Shown piece after piece: positions 17,481 to 25,892 of a DNA stretch of 64,000 nt (its first letter is position 1; each line of letters opens with the position of its first letter). Where the stretch lies: contig CAZABH010000012.1 of assembly GCA_964483585.1 (NCBI GenBank), forward strand, positions 1 through 64,000. The letters are read 5' to 3'. The DNA comes from SZUA-430 sp964483585. Its GTDB lineage: Bacteria > Pseudomonadota > Alphaproteobacteria > Micropepsales > Micropepsaceae. A program made the position numbers and the translations under genes. The notes below the pieces were generated by a model, which did no database searches, was not told where the DNA came from, and saw only the letters and a program-made list of their open reading frames with translations.

Positions 17481-18581
17481 TCACACCAGCCAAATCACGG
17501 CCGCGAGAACCACCAGCGCGATCCATGCGGTCTCGATCACCATCAAGCCGACAGGGCGCCAACCTACGGTCGCCAGCTTGCGGAACGATGTCTTCATTCC
17601 CAACGCCGCAATGGCGGTGACGAGGCACCAGCGTGAGACATCGTTCATCGCACTCGTCAGTGGGGCGGGGATCAAACCCAGTGAATTGATGCAGACCAGC
17701 GCGATGAACCCCGCCAGGAACAACGGGACAAGAGGAGGCCCCTTATCTGCGTCACCCCTGGCACCCGCCGAAAAGACCACAAGCAACAGCACCACCACCG
17801 GCAACAGCATCGCCACGCGCAGCATCTTTACATAAGTCGCAACGTCGCCTGCCTCGGGCGAGATCATGTACCCTGCGCCAACGACCTGTGCCACGTCGTG
17901 GATCGTTCCGCCAAGAAACAACCCAGCATGCACGGCGTCGAAGCCAAGCGCGCCCACAATCATGGGATAGAAGATCATGGCGATCGTCGACAACGCTGTC
18001 ACGCTCACCACAGTCAATATCGTGTCCCTTTCATTGGCGTTGCTGCGAGGCAGGACCGAGGCAATCGCCAAGGCTGCAGCGACGCCACAAATGGCGACCG
18101 CACCCCCTGAGAGAACGCCAAACACCGGTGACTGACGGAGCAGCGGCGCCAGCAGAACACCGATCGCAATCGTCGTCGACACGCCTGCCACAACCATGAG
18201 AACAGGACCCGTGCCAAGTTGGGCAATCTGGTCAAACGTGATGCGCGCCCCCAGCAGCGCCACGCCAAGCCGAAGGACATTGCGGGCCGCAAACTCGATC
18301 CCGGCTACGCAACGCCCCTCTTCGTGCAGGAAGTGGAACGCCATGCCGATGAGCAACGCGAACAGCATGACCGGCGCGCCGTAGTGGTCGGACAGAAAGG
18401 TCGATGCCAGTCCGATCGTCAGCGCCGCCAACAGGCCCGGATAGACGGCATGGACCAGGTCGCTCCTTGGCAACCAGCGAAGTCCAGCCGGTGGAGGCGT
18501 CGCCTCGGCATGAACGATGCCTTCCATGGAATCGAGATGCGCAAGCTTCTCAAGTTCGGACTTGGTCTGCGGAGCTGACAT
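17481..18581 (-). CDS. YeiH/UPF0324 family putative sulfate exporter
   Basis: This 366-residue integral membrane protein of the UPF0324 (YeiH) family has about ten hydrophobic segments after a 40-residue cytoplasmic N-terminus. Family features are the glycine-rich helix LSGGAVAICGVAAALAIA, the LGGTIHDVAQVVGAGYM stretch and the C-terminal AALGMKTSF. Members are annotated as sulfate or sulfite exporters, but the transported substrate here is not shown. A GTG two codons upstream (18587) is an alternative start; the ATG at 18581 is preferred. It diverges from the DUF486 gene and converges with dps. Confidence 0.85.
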   Translation of the reverse strand: MSAPQTKSELEKLAHLDSMEGIVHAEATPPPAGLRWLPRSDLVHAVYPGLLAALTIGLASTFLSDHYGAPVMLFALLIGMAFHFLHEEGRCVAGIEFAARNVLRLGVALLGARITFDQIAQLGTGPVLMVVAGVSTTIAIGVLLAPLLRQSPVFGVLSGGAVAICGVAAALAIASVLPRSNANERDTILTVVSVTALSTIAMIFYPMIVGALGFDAVHAGLFLGGTIHDVAQVVGAGYMISPEAGDVATYVKMLRVAMLLPVVVLLLVVFSAGARGDADKGPPLVPLFLAGFIALVCINSLGLIPAPLTSAMNDVSRWCLVTAIAALGMKTSFRKLATVGWRPVGLMVIETAWIALVVLAAVIWLV

Positions 18582-18657
18582 GCGCACAGCCTAAGGTTTC
18601 ATTTGCTGCAGGCCAAGCCATAATGGGAAGCCGTTGCATTCGCCCAAGGATCGACCC

Positions 18658-18999
18658 ATGCCTGCCGCCCTCCTGCCAATCGCGCTTCTCTGTATCTCGA
18701 ATATATTCATGACCCTCGCGTGGTACGGCCATCTCAAGTTCAAGGACTGGCCGCTCTGGACAGTGGTTCTCGCGAGTTGGGCGATCGCCTTTGTCGAATA
18801 CTGTTTTGCCGTGCCCGCGAACCGATACGGCCATGCCGTCTACTCGGCGGCAGAACTCAAGACCATCCAGGAGGTAATAACCCTCATTGTCTTTGCAGCC
18901 TTTTCGGTACTGTATCTGGGCGAGGCGTTGCGCTGGAACCACCTCGTCGGCTTTGTCTGCATTGCAGCAGGCGCCTTCTTCGTCTTCCACAAATGGTAA
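18658..18999 (+). CDS. DUF486 / DMT-like small membrane protein
   Basis: This 113-residue protein consists of four hydrophobic helices, with the DUF486 pattern LYxxNxFMTxAWYGHLK (here LCISNIFMTLAWYGHLK), WPLW, and EYCFAVPANRYG followed by LKTIQEVITL. Its size and topology resemble half-size members of the drug/metabolite transporter superfamily. Function in this family is not established. The ATG at 18658 begins the conserved region; a few upstream in-frame codons show no support. It stands alone between divergent YeiH and the downstream patatin lipoprotein gene. Confidence 0.82.
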   Translation: MPAALLPIALLCISNIFMTLAWYGHLKFKDWPLWTVVLASWAIAFVEYCFAVPANRYGHAVYSAAELKTIQEVITLIVFAAFSVLYLGEALRWNHLVGFVCIAAGAFFVFHKW

Positions 19000-19079
19000 A
19001 TTTCCTGAGGCAGCGGCTGTAACATTTCTCGGGGCAGGCGATTCGGGGACCTGCTGTGTCGACTGGGGAGAATGGACGC

Positions 19080-20531
19080 ATGACGCGTCTGCACGCAGCG
19101 CTGTTGGTCCTGACGACCATCTTCATTTCTGCCTGCTCATCGTTGCAGGCTCACCAGAACCTCCCCTTGCAACCGCAGGCGCAGGGGCCAGCCTATCGCA
19201 TCACGACTATCCCGGACGAGACATCGCCGGAGTTGTTCGTCGCACTGGCATTCTCGGGTGGCGGCAAGCGGTCATCAGCCTTCGGCTATGGCGTTCTTGC
19301 CGGACTGCGGGAGATATCGATCGACTACGGCGGGGGACCGCGCCCCATGACTGCAGAAATCGACGTCGTGACAGGCGTGTCCGGCGGAAGCTTCACGGCT
19401 GCAGCTTTCGCGCTGCGACGCGAGGAATTGTTCAACACCTACGTCGATGACTTCCTCAAGTACGACCTCAACGCCGAGATCTTCGGCATTTACCTGCTTC
19501 CATGGCACTGGGACTGGGCCTTCAATCCGGCATGGGGCTCGAATGACGAGATGGCCCGCGTTTACGACGACCTGCTCTTCCAGGGAAAAACCTACGCCGA
19601 CCTGGCAAAGCTCGGCCGCCCCTTCCTCGGCGTGCAGGCGACCGACTTCGCAAACGAGGCACCCTTCATATTCAGTCAGGAAACATTCGACTGGATCTGC
19701 TCGGATGTATCGTCGGTACCCATCGCGCGCGCAGTTGCCGCATCCAACGGCTTTCCGATTCTCTTTTCCCCGATAAGCCTCAGGAATTATTCGGGAAGCC
19801 AGCCAGACAACTGCGTTCGCCCACATTGGGTGGATGAATATGCGGGCATTGACGACGAACTCTCGCGCCGCCGGCACTTGGCGAAGGTGGCGCAGAACTA
19901 CATGCATAAGCGCGAGAGTGCCTATGTGCATCTTCTGGATGGCGGCGTTGCCGATAACCTGGCACTGCGTGGCCTCGTGCAATTGATGGCGCCGGCAACT
20001 GAAAACGCGGACGGCGAACCTGAACGGCTCAAGCGTGTCCGCCATGTCCTTATTGTCAGCGTCGACGGACAGGCCGAACCAGACCGCCAGCTCACGGAAG
20101 TCCCCTATCTGGACAGCATCTTCCGCATCCTTGGCGCGGTGACGTCGACCGCCATCGACCGCTATGGATTCGAAACCCTGATCCACGCCCGGGAAATGAC
20201 CGATCGCCTCGCGGGCGGTATAGCCCGACGGGACTGTCCCATGGGCAGCAACGGCCAACCTTTGCCGTGCCGCAGCGTGACACCGCATTTCGCGCATGTC
20301 TCCCTCGGTGACCTGGCCGATGGAGCAGACCGGGCGCGGCTGGCCTCCATCCCGACGGGATTGACGATCAGCGACGCGAACGTCGACGCCCTGATCGCCG
20401 CAGGCCGGGATGCGGTCCTTTGTGACCATGCAATGCGGCGGTTCTTTGCGGCCCAACCCGGAGTCGTGATGCCACCCCTGCCTGCGACTTGCCGCAGCAA
20501 GGAGCTGCCAGCTTCAGCTTCCCGAGATTGA
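19080..20531 (+). CDS. Patatin-like phospholipase family lipoprotein
   Basis: This 483-residue putative lipid acyl hydrolase has an export signal ending in a lipobox-like ISAC (Cys19), so it is probably anchored in an envelope membrane. Patatin features appear in order: the glycine-rich oxyanion motif FSGGGKRSS (59-67), the nucleophile motif GVSGGS (Ser101) and the catalytic Asp in DGGVADN (Asp287). The serine-aspartate dyad is therefore intact. The ATG at 19080 was chosen because it directly precedes a normal n-region and h-region; an upstream ATG at 19056 adds eight residues. The likely substrate is phospholipid or another acyl ester, which is inference from the family. Confidence 0.88.
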   Translation: MTRLHAALLVLTTIFISACSSLQAHQNLPLQPQAQGPAYRITTIPDETSPELFVALAFSGGGKRSSAFGYGVLAGLREISIDYGGGPRPMTAEIDVVTGVSGGSFTAAAFALRREELFNTYVDDFLKYDLNAEIFGIYLLPWHWDWAFNPAWGSNDEMARVYDDLLFQGKTYADLAKLGRPFLGVQATDFANEAPFIFSQETFDWICSDVSSVPIARAVAASNGFPILFSPISLRNYSGSQPDNCVRPHWVDEYAGIDDELSRRRHLAKVAQNYMHKRESAYVHLLDGGVADNLALRGLVQLMAPATENADGEPERLKRVRHVLIVSVDGQAEPDRQLTEVPYLDSIFRILGAVTSTAIDRYGFETLIHAREMTDRLAGGIARRDCPMGSNGQPLPCRSVTPHFAHVSLGDLADGADRARLASIPTGLTISDANVDALIAAGRDAVLCDHAMRRFFAAQPGVVMPPLPATCRSKELPASASRD

Positions 20532-20538
20532 GCAATAC

Positions 20539-20564
20539 GCGCCGCAGCCACTCAGCTGCGGCGC
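20539..20564. terminator. Strong hairpin between convergent genes
   Basis: A perfect 10-bp stem GCGCCGCAGC/GCTGCGGCGC with a 6-base loop starts eight bases after the patatin stop and faces the convergent gene ending at 20586. No long T-run follows on either strand, so it is called a bidirectional terminator-like hairpin with moderate confidence. Confidence 0.6.
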
Positions 20565-20585
20565 CTCACGGAACAACCAGGACAA

Positions 20586-21062
20586 TTACCGCGCGAAGAC
20601 CGCGACCTCTGCGCGTCGACCGGAATGACGACCGACAGTCTGATACGCCAGGTTCACGAACCTGATATCGCGCGTATTGCCTCGCAGATCGATCGCGCGT
20701 GTGCACTCTCCGGGGCGCAGCACGCTACGAACCTGCAGGTCCTGGCGGCCGCCATTGCGGAAGACGACGTCCACGTCATACAGGCGAACGGCACGGTTGT
20801 TGGCACACAACCTCACCTGCGTATAACGACGCGCGCCCGCGGCCGGCACCCGATCGCGCTCGGCGTAGTGGTTCACGACGCGGGACCCAAGAAAGTCCCA
20901 ACCGCGTGAGCCATAACTCGCCTGGTGTCCGTAGCCACCATGATACCCATGCCCACCGTGGTATCCGGCACCCCCATGATATCCGTGGCCTCCATGGGCG
21001 AGGGCAGGGGTCGACAGGCCAACTGCAACGACCAGACCGGCAAGAGCAAGTTTGAAATTCAT
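20586..21062 (-). CDS. Secreted Gly/His/Tyr-rich protein with a C-terminal beta-rich domain
   Basis: This 158-residue protein has a clear signal peptide (cleavage expected after ALA at residue 22). A short low-complexity segment of repeated GYHGG units follows (about residues 24-46), and a C-terminal domain of about 95 residues continues to the end. That domain (RVVNHYAERD, VRLCANNRAVRLYDVDVVF, LRPGECTRAIDLRG) resembles DUF2541-type envelope proteins; this likeness is from memory and tentative. The histidines suggest metal binding. The ATG at 21062 has an AAGGAG site just upstream. It is not part of an obvious operon and converges with the patatin gene. Confidence 0.75.
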   Translation of the reverse strand: MNFKLALAGLVVAVGLSTPALAHGGHGYHGGAGYHGGHGYHGGYGHQASYGSRGWDFLGSRVVNHYAERDRVPAAGARRYTQVRLCANNRAVRLYDVDVVFRNGGRQDLQVRSVLRPGECTRAIDLRGNTRDIRFVNLAYQTVGRHSGRRAEVAVFAR

Positions 21063-21189
21063 GATGGTTCTCCTTCCTGATGGACCCCGGCTTCTTCCAG
21101 GGTGTGGTTGATCACGGAAGGAAGGATGCACTCCGTCTCCTGAAGCCCCGCCGAATGCAGCGTTCAGCGACCGTTCACCGAATGCAAGA

Positions 21190-21214
21190 CGCCGCGGAAA
21201 AACCTTCCGCGGCG
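21190..21214 (-). terminator. Rho-independent terminator candidate of the POT transporter gene
   Basis: A perfect 10-bp stem CGCCGCGGAA/TTCCGCGGCG with a 5-base loop begins 30 bases beyond the transporter stop on the minus strand. It is followed there by TCTTGCATT, which is only moderately T-rich. It separates the transporter gene from the downstream Gly/His-rich gene, so that gene probably has its own promoter. Confidence 0.65.
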
Positions 21215-21244
21215 CCCAGTTCAGACAGAAGACCCGTAATGGGA

Positions 21245-23011
21245 TTACTTCTGGGTCTCGGGATGCGCGAGATAGCGTAGCAGGGGCGACAGGACGATCA
21301 GCCCCAACCCGATGCCGATTCCCCAAAGGCCGATCTCGCCGAACACCTGCACATAGGTTTGCAGCGCCTTCTGCGGATCCAGCACCTGGCCCGCCACGGT
21401 TTCGGCGGCCGTCATCTGGGCAACAAAGCCGCCCAGATACTGCGCCCACGACGACGCAAGGAACCAAGTCGCCATGATCGTCGAACCCACAGCAACCGGA
21501 GCAAGGCGCGTCATTTGCGAAAGTCCCACGGGCGACAGGAACAGCTCGCCGGTCGTGTGCAGCAGATAAGTAAGCACCAGGAACATCAGCGGCACCTTGA
21601 AGTTCCCATCGGCGAACTGGGTGCCCCAGACCAGCACAAGGAACCCGAGACCCGCCTGGACAAGCGCAAGACCAAACTTCAGGGCAGGGTTGGGATCGAG
21701 GTTCACCTTACCGAGCGCGGCCCAAAGGAATGAGAAGACGGGTGCCAGAATCAGGATGAAACCCGCGTTGAATGACTGGGTCTGGGCCGCAGTGATCGAG
21801 ACGCCCATGATCGTCAGTTCGGTGTTTCGCTCGGCAAACTGGTTCAGCGATGAGCCCGCCTGCTCGAACAATGTCCAGAACACGGTCGATGCCGCGATCA
21901 GGATCAGGGCCAGGATCAAGCGCTGCGCCTCGATGAAGGTGCAGCGCGTCAGCATGTAGAACAGCAGATAGATCAGTACCAGGACCGACCCAATCGCCAG
22001 CAGTTGGCCCACAACTTCATTGCGCTGCACGATGAGCCAGACAAGACCCACGCCAACAATGCCGGCAAGGTAGACGGTCCACTCGACATTGATGGGACCC
22101 AGTGCCGGACGCTTAAGCAGTTCCGGATTGGGTGGCTCGCCCTTGCCCTCAAGCCATGGCTTGCCCAGACCGAACACGATCAGGCCCAGAAGCATGCCCA
22201 GACCGGCGGCGCCGAACCCGGCCCACCAGCCATAGGTCGTTCCCAACCACCCGCAAAGGAGCGACGCCCAGAAGGCACCCAGGTTGATGCCGTAATAATA
22301 AAGCGTGAAGCCCGCGTCGCGCCGCGGGTCGGACTGCTCGTAAAGCTGGCCGACGATGGTCGAAATATTCGCTTTGAGGAACCCAACGCCCATGATGATC
22401 AGGGCGAGGGCAAGGAAGAAGATATCCCGGAAAATGGGGTTGGACTGCTCGACCTTCAGCTCATAGCTGCCCTTTGGCAGAACGGAAGGCAGCGACGCGC
22501 CCTCCGGAAGCCCCTTGATCTCGAAGCCACCCTCAGCACTCGCGCCGAAGGCATAAGGCTGTCCATCGACGACGATCCGCGATACGCGCGCCTCCATCCG
22601 GCCGTCCACCCGGAATGCGAACTCCTGTCCCTGATAGGTCAGGATCTGCTTTGCGGGCGGGCCCTCGACCCCCATCGTCAGGTGGCCCAGCACAAGCAGT
22701 ATGGCGCCAAAGGCAATAGCCTTGCGCGTTCCCAGAAGATGGTCCGCGAGAAGTCCGCCGATCAGCGGCAGCAGGTAGACAAGCGAGGTATAGGCGCCGT
22801 ACTGCCCTTGCGCAAAACTGTCATCGAAGAGGAAGTGCTGCGTCATGAAGAAAATGAGCAGCCCACGCATGCCGTAGTATGAGAAACGCTCCCACATCTC
22901 GGCAAAGAACAGAATGAACAGGCCTTTCGGATGCCCTCGGGTCAGCTGCCAAAGGACAGGAATGGCAGTGAACGCAGTGATGAAAAGACCAACCAGCCAG
23001 ATGATGTCCAT
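21245..23011 (-). CDS. POT family proton-dependent oligopeptide transporter
   Basis: This 588-residue transporter of the POT (PTR2) family imports di- and tripeptides with protons. The N-terminal ExxER proton-coupling motif is present as EMWERFSYYG (Glu38, Glu41, Arg42), the signature GGLLADHLLGTRKAI follows, and the second signature is FYYGINLGAF (written here FTLYYYGINLGAFWAS in the protein). About 14 hydrophobic segments are visible. An extra soluble stretch of roughly 80 residues sits between two helices near residues 135-215, an extracytoplasmic insert seen in some bacterial members. The ATG at 23011 is preferred over an upstream in-frame ATG because the conserved N-terminus starts there. 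Confidence 0.9.
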   Translation of the reverse strand: MDIIWLVGLFITAFTAIPVLWQLTRGHPKGLFILFFAEMWERFSYYGMRGLLIFFMTQHFLFDDSFAQGQYGAYTSLVYLLPLIGGLLADHLLGTRKAIAFGAILLVLGHLTMGVEGPPAKQILTYQGQEFAFRVDGRMEARVSRIVVDGQPYAFGASAEGGFEIKGLPEGASLPSVLPKGSYELKVEQSNPIFRDIFFLALALIIMGVGFLKANISTIVGQLYEQSDPRRDAGFTLYYYGINLGAFWASLLCGWLGTTYGWWAGFGAAGLGMLLGLIVFGLGKPWLEGKGEPPNPELLKRPALGPINVEWTVYLAGIVGVGLVWLIVQRNEVVGQLLAIGSVLVLIYLLFYMLTRCTFIEAQRLILALILIAASTVFWTLFEQAGSSLNQFAERNTELTIMGVSITAAQTQSFNAGFILILAPVFSFLWAALGKVNLDPNPALKFGLALVQAGLGFLVLVWGTQFADGNFKVPLMFLVLTYLLHTTGELFLSPVGLSQMTRLAPVAVGSTIMATWFLASSWAQYLGGFVAQMTAAETVAGQVLDPQKALQTYVQVFGEIGLWGIGIGLGLIVLSPLLRYLAHPETQK

Positions 23012-23247
23012 TCGGAATGTCCCCAGTGAAACGCAGCCTATTGCAAAAGAACACGGTGACAGGGGATTCACAAGCCGCCCGCGAACAATGCCTCACGGGT
23101 GTGTCATTGCATGGTCGATTTGATTAATGCGTCACCACAAGCCCACAGCAACGCGAGGGGTTTGCGCTGTGTGGCAGGCACTTGCCGGAAGCCCGAGGTA
23201 CCCTTAGCCTGTTGCGTATATTGCAACTGCTAAAAGGGTGAAACAGG

Positions 23248-23658
23248 ATGCTTGGCAGATTGAACCACGTTGCCATCGCTGTTCCCGACATCAAGGCGGC
23301 GGCGCAGGTCTATCGGGCCACGTTCGCCATGGGCGCCAAGGTGTCCGAAGAGGTGCCTCAGCCCGATCACGGCGTGACCACGGTCTTCGTCGAGCTGGCG
23401 AACACAAAGATCGAGTTGCTCGAGCCGCTGGGCGAGAAGTCCCCCATCGCGAATTTCCTGAAGAAGAACCCGTCGGGCGGCATTCACCATGTCTGTTACG
23501 AAGTCGATGACATCCACGCAGCTCGGGATCAGATGCTGGCACAGGGCGCCACGATCACCGGCGATGGGCAACCCAGAATTGGCGCGCACGGCAAGCTGGT
23601 GATTTTCCTTCATCCGAAGGATTTCAATGGTACTTTGATTGAACTCGAGCAGGTCTAG
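23248..23658 (+). CDS. mce: Methylmalonyl-CoA epimerase
   Basis: This 136-residue vicinal-oxygen-chelate protein converts the S and R forms of methylmalonyl-CoA so that mutase can make succinyl-CoA from propionyl-CoA. Two glyoxalase-like beta-alpha-beta modules are visible. Likely metal ligands are His7 (LNHVAIAV), His81 (GGIHHVCYEV) and a C-terminal Glu in LIELEQV, as in the family. It sits 15 bases upstream of DUF1467, its usual partner in alphaproteobacteria, and diverges from the POT transporter across a 236-base gap. Confidence 0.93.
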   Translation: MLGRLNHVAIAVPDIKAAAQVYRATFAMGAKVSEEVPQPDHGVTTVFVELANTKIELLEPLGEKSPIANFLKKNPSGGIHHVCYEVDDIHAARDQMLAQGATITGDGQPRIGAHGKLVIFLHPKDFNGTLIELEQV

Positions 23659-23673
23659 GAAGCGGCAACGAAC

Positions 23674-23931
23674 ATGGGCATCGCAGGCTCGCTGGTCACC
23701 ATCATCTGCATCTGGTGGCTGGTCTTTTTCCTTCTTCTTCCCATCGGCAATCGTTCACAACTTGAAGAGGGCGCCATCGAACCGGGTACCGTGGAATCGG
23801 CGCCCATCAACCACAACCTGCGCAACAAGTCATTGGGAGCGCTGGCCGCAGCTCTGGTCCTATGGGCGATCCTGTTCTCCGTCATCAATCTCGAGGTCGT
23901 AACGCTCGAAGACGTGTTGGGCCCTAAATAG
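23674..23931 (+). CDS. DUF1467 family small membrane protein
   Basis: This 85-residue protein has two hydrophobic helices (about residues 7-25 and 53-72) linked by a hydrophilic loop. The conserved WWLVFFLLLPIGNR start and the later NHNLRNKSLG match DUF1467. The function of the family is unknown; it is found next to mce, rnj and proS in many alphaproteobacteria. It follows mce by 15 bases and is followed by a long hairpin, which suggests the end of the mce-DUF1467 unit. Confidence 0.9.
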   Translation: MGIAGSLVTIICIWWLVFFLLLPIGNRSQLEEGAIEPGTVESAPINHNLRNKSLGALAAALVLWAILFSVINLEVVTLEDVLGPK

Positions 23932-23945
23932 CGCCAAAAACGGAA

Positions 23946-23980
23946 GCGGTGCACACGCAGACTTCGTGCGCGTGCACCGC
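23946..23980 (+). terminator. Long hairpin after DUF1467
   Basis: A 9-bp perfect outer stem GCGGTGCAC/GTGCACCGC continues into five further inner positions with a single mismatch, around a 7-base loop. It starts 14 bases after the DUF1467 stop. No T-tract follows, so factor-dependent or structural 3'-end formation is equally possible. Confidence 0.55.
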
Positions 23981-24213
23981 CCGTCCAGACCGATCCGGAT
24001 CCCACAGCTTGGTGCCGTGTTAATCTCGGGCTCCTCCCTTACCTGGACTGCCTCTGCCCGAGGCGAACTCTGGCCTACACAAGCTGAACCTCAATGTCAC
24101 CTGCGCCGGGCACCGGAGCTCTGTCCCCGGCACAAATGAACCATGTTCGTTGCAGATCTGCACATCCCCTTGGCCGGCGGCATGTTCAGTAGTGCCCTCG
24201 ACATGCGGCCACC

Positions 24214-24242
24214 TTGACAGGCTGGACCTTTCCCAATGTTCT
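24214..24242 (+). promoter_or_regulatory. Candidate promoter for the 24.3-27.8 kb gene trio
   Basis: A consensus TTGACA (24214-24219) is followed after 17 bases by TGTTCT (24237-24242), a weak -10 element. The predicted start would lie about 40 bases before the ATG at 24288. The -35 match is perfect; the -10 is the weak point. Confidence 0.38.
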
Positions 24243-24287
24243 GTAGGGCATGAATGGGGGGCTGCACGTGGCAGCCGGAGGGAAAGC

Positions 24288-25892
24288 ATGATTCTGCGCC
24301 TGATGCTTGCATTTGCCTTGCTGGTCTCTGCGATCCCCACGGCATCGGCAGGGGCCAATTGGCGCATCACCAAGTCGGAATGGACCGAAGAGGACGAAAA
24401 GGGCTATTCCGATTTCGTGCAGCGCATCGGCGAAAGCAAGTGCGAGACCCCTGACGACTGCATCAACTCGAGCGCGAACCCATACCGGGCCACCGACGGA
24501 CGCGGCATCGACTTCAACGCCGATTGTGCCGACCTGGTCTACATGCTGCGCGCCTATTATGCCTGGAAGAACGGCCTGCCGTTTACATACGCGACCGGCG
24601 TCTTCACCCGCGGTGGCGGCGATGTTCGCTTTTCTCCAAAGGGCAACCGCATTGCCGGGCGTCGCAACATCACCGGCGGTGAAAACGGTCGTTCGGTGAT
24701 CTATGCGATCCGCTCTGCCGTCTCGTCGGCAACCTACCGCATCGGACCGGATGTCGACGAGAACCCCCTCACAGATCTCTACCCGCCCAAGATACAGCCC
24801 GGCTCGATCCGACCCGGCACGGCCATCTACGACGTGAATGGCCATGTGGCGATTGTCTACAAGGTCGATGAGGTCGGTCGCATCTACTACATGGATGCGC
24901 ATCCTGACTTCACGCTGACGCGAAGCGTGTTCGGGCCGCAGTTCGGGCGCGACCTGCCGTCTCTGGGAGCCGGCTTCAAGAATTTCAGGCCCATTCGCCT
25001 CGAGAAAGGGCGCATCATCATCGCCAAAAACAGCGAAATCGCAGACTACTCGGCAGAGCAGTACTACGGAAATGTGGATCCTGATCCCAAGCGCGAGTGG
25101 CGCAAGGCTCGGTTCGCCTATGACGACCTGGAGATGGGCTTCTACGAGTATGCCCGGACATCGATGGCAGGCGGCAAGCTGTCCTACAATCCCGTGGCGG
25201 AACTCAAGGCAACCATGAAGACGTTGTGCAACGATCTATATGATCGCGCCCGCTCGGTGGAAATCGCAATCGAGGCAGGGATTGATCGCAAGCCACAACC
25301 CGAAAGACTGCCGCAGAACATCTATGGCACCGACAACATGGAATGGGAGATTTATTCGACCCCATCGCGTGACGCACGGCTCAAGACCGCCTTCAAGGCG
25401 TTCAGGGACGACATGAAGCGCCTGACCGAAATGTGGCTGCAGCGCGATGACCGCATTTCCTATGACGGCCTAAGCCTGAAGGAAGACCTGCAGTCAGCCT
25501 ACGCACAAGGCGAGGCAACTTGCATGATCTACTATGTCAATTCAGCGGGACGGCGGGTCAGCCTGTCATTCACGGAAGCCATGAACAGGCTCTTCGCGAT
25601 GTCGTTCAACCCCTACGACTGTATCGAGCGAAGGTGGGGCGCAAGTTCAGAGAGCGAACTTTCGACCTGCACGAACTCGGCTTCGAAGAACCGCTGGTAC
25701 GCTGCCATGCAGCGCCTGCGCAACCAGATCGACCGCACCTACGAGACGCGTATGGATTTCACCGTCCGCGACCTGGAAGCCCGTGCGCCGGGATCAGGGG
25801 CGGACACGCCGCCAGACGTCGACGTGAAGCTGGTCATTGACACGATACCCTATCGCACGCCAATCACCACCATGGCGCCGCCGGGATATTGA
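24288..25892 (+). CDS. Secreted protein with a papain-like (NlpC/P60- or CHAP-like) N-terminal region, function unknown
   Basis: I do not recognise this 534-residue protein as a named family. It has a clean signal peptide (residues 1-21, ending TASA). Residues about 60-220 look like a papain-like cysteine hydrolase: a Cys in NADCADLVYML (Cys80), a His in VNGHVAIVYKV (His186) and a polar residue in YYMDAHPD (Asp203 or His205), in the order and hydrophobic setting seen in NlpC/P60 and CHAP domains. The remaining 300 residues are hydrophilic and mostly helical, with several Cys pairs. The ATG at 24288 has GAGGGAAAG upstream. Its stop overlaps the next gene's TTG start. A role in peptidoglycan or other envelope amide cleavage is inference only. 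Confidence 0.75.
   Translation: MILRLMLAFALLVSAIPTASAGANWRITKSEWTEEDEKGYSDFVQRIGESKCETPDDCINSSANPYRATDGRGIDFNADCADLVYMLRAYYAWKNGLPFTYATGVFTRGGGDVRFSPKGNRIAGRRNITGGENGRSVIYAIRSAVSSATYRIGPDVDENPLTDLYPPKIQPGSIRPGTAIYDVNGHVAIVYKVDEVGRIYYMDAHPDFTLTRSVFGPQFGRDLPSLGAGFKNFRPIRLEKGRIIIAKNSEIADYSAEQYYGNVDPDPKREWRKARFAYDDLEMGFYEYARTSMAGGKLSYNPVAELKATMKTLCNDLYDRARSVEIAIEAGIDRKPQPERLPQNIYGTDNMEWEIYSTPSRDARLKTAFKAFRDDMKRLTEMWLQRDDRISYDGLSLKEDLQSAYAQGEATCMIYYVNSAGRRVSLSFTEAMNRLFAMSFNPYDCIERRWGASSESELSTCTNSASKNRWYAAMQRLRNQIDRTYETRMDFTVRDLEARAPGSGADTPPDVDVKLVIDTIPYRTPITTMAPPGY

Larger units (their letters stand above)
23932..24287. other. 356-base non-coding interval between DUF1467 and the secreted-protein gene
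   Basis: No convincing gene is seen; open frames on either strand lack homology and a start with a ribosome-binding site. The interval holds a terminator-like hairpin at 23946-23980. It also has two mutually exclusive small stems around 24025-24064 (CTCGGGC/GCCCGAG against GCCTC/GAGGC) and a candidate promoter at 24214-24242. Confidence 0.55.

Noticed and set aside
24020..24373. A 117-codon minus-strand frame covering the gap before the secreted-protein gene
   Set aside because: It overlaps the signal peptide coding region of the plus-strand gene, has no homology and no ribosome-binding site.
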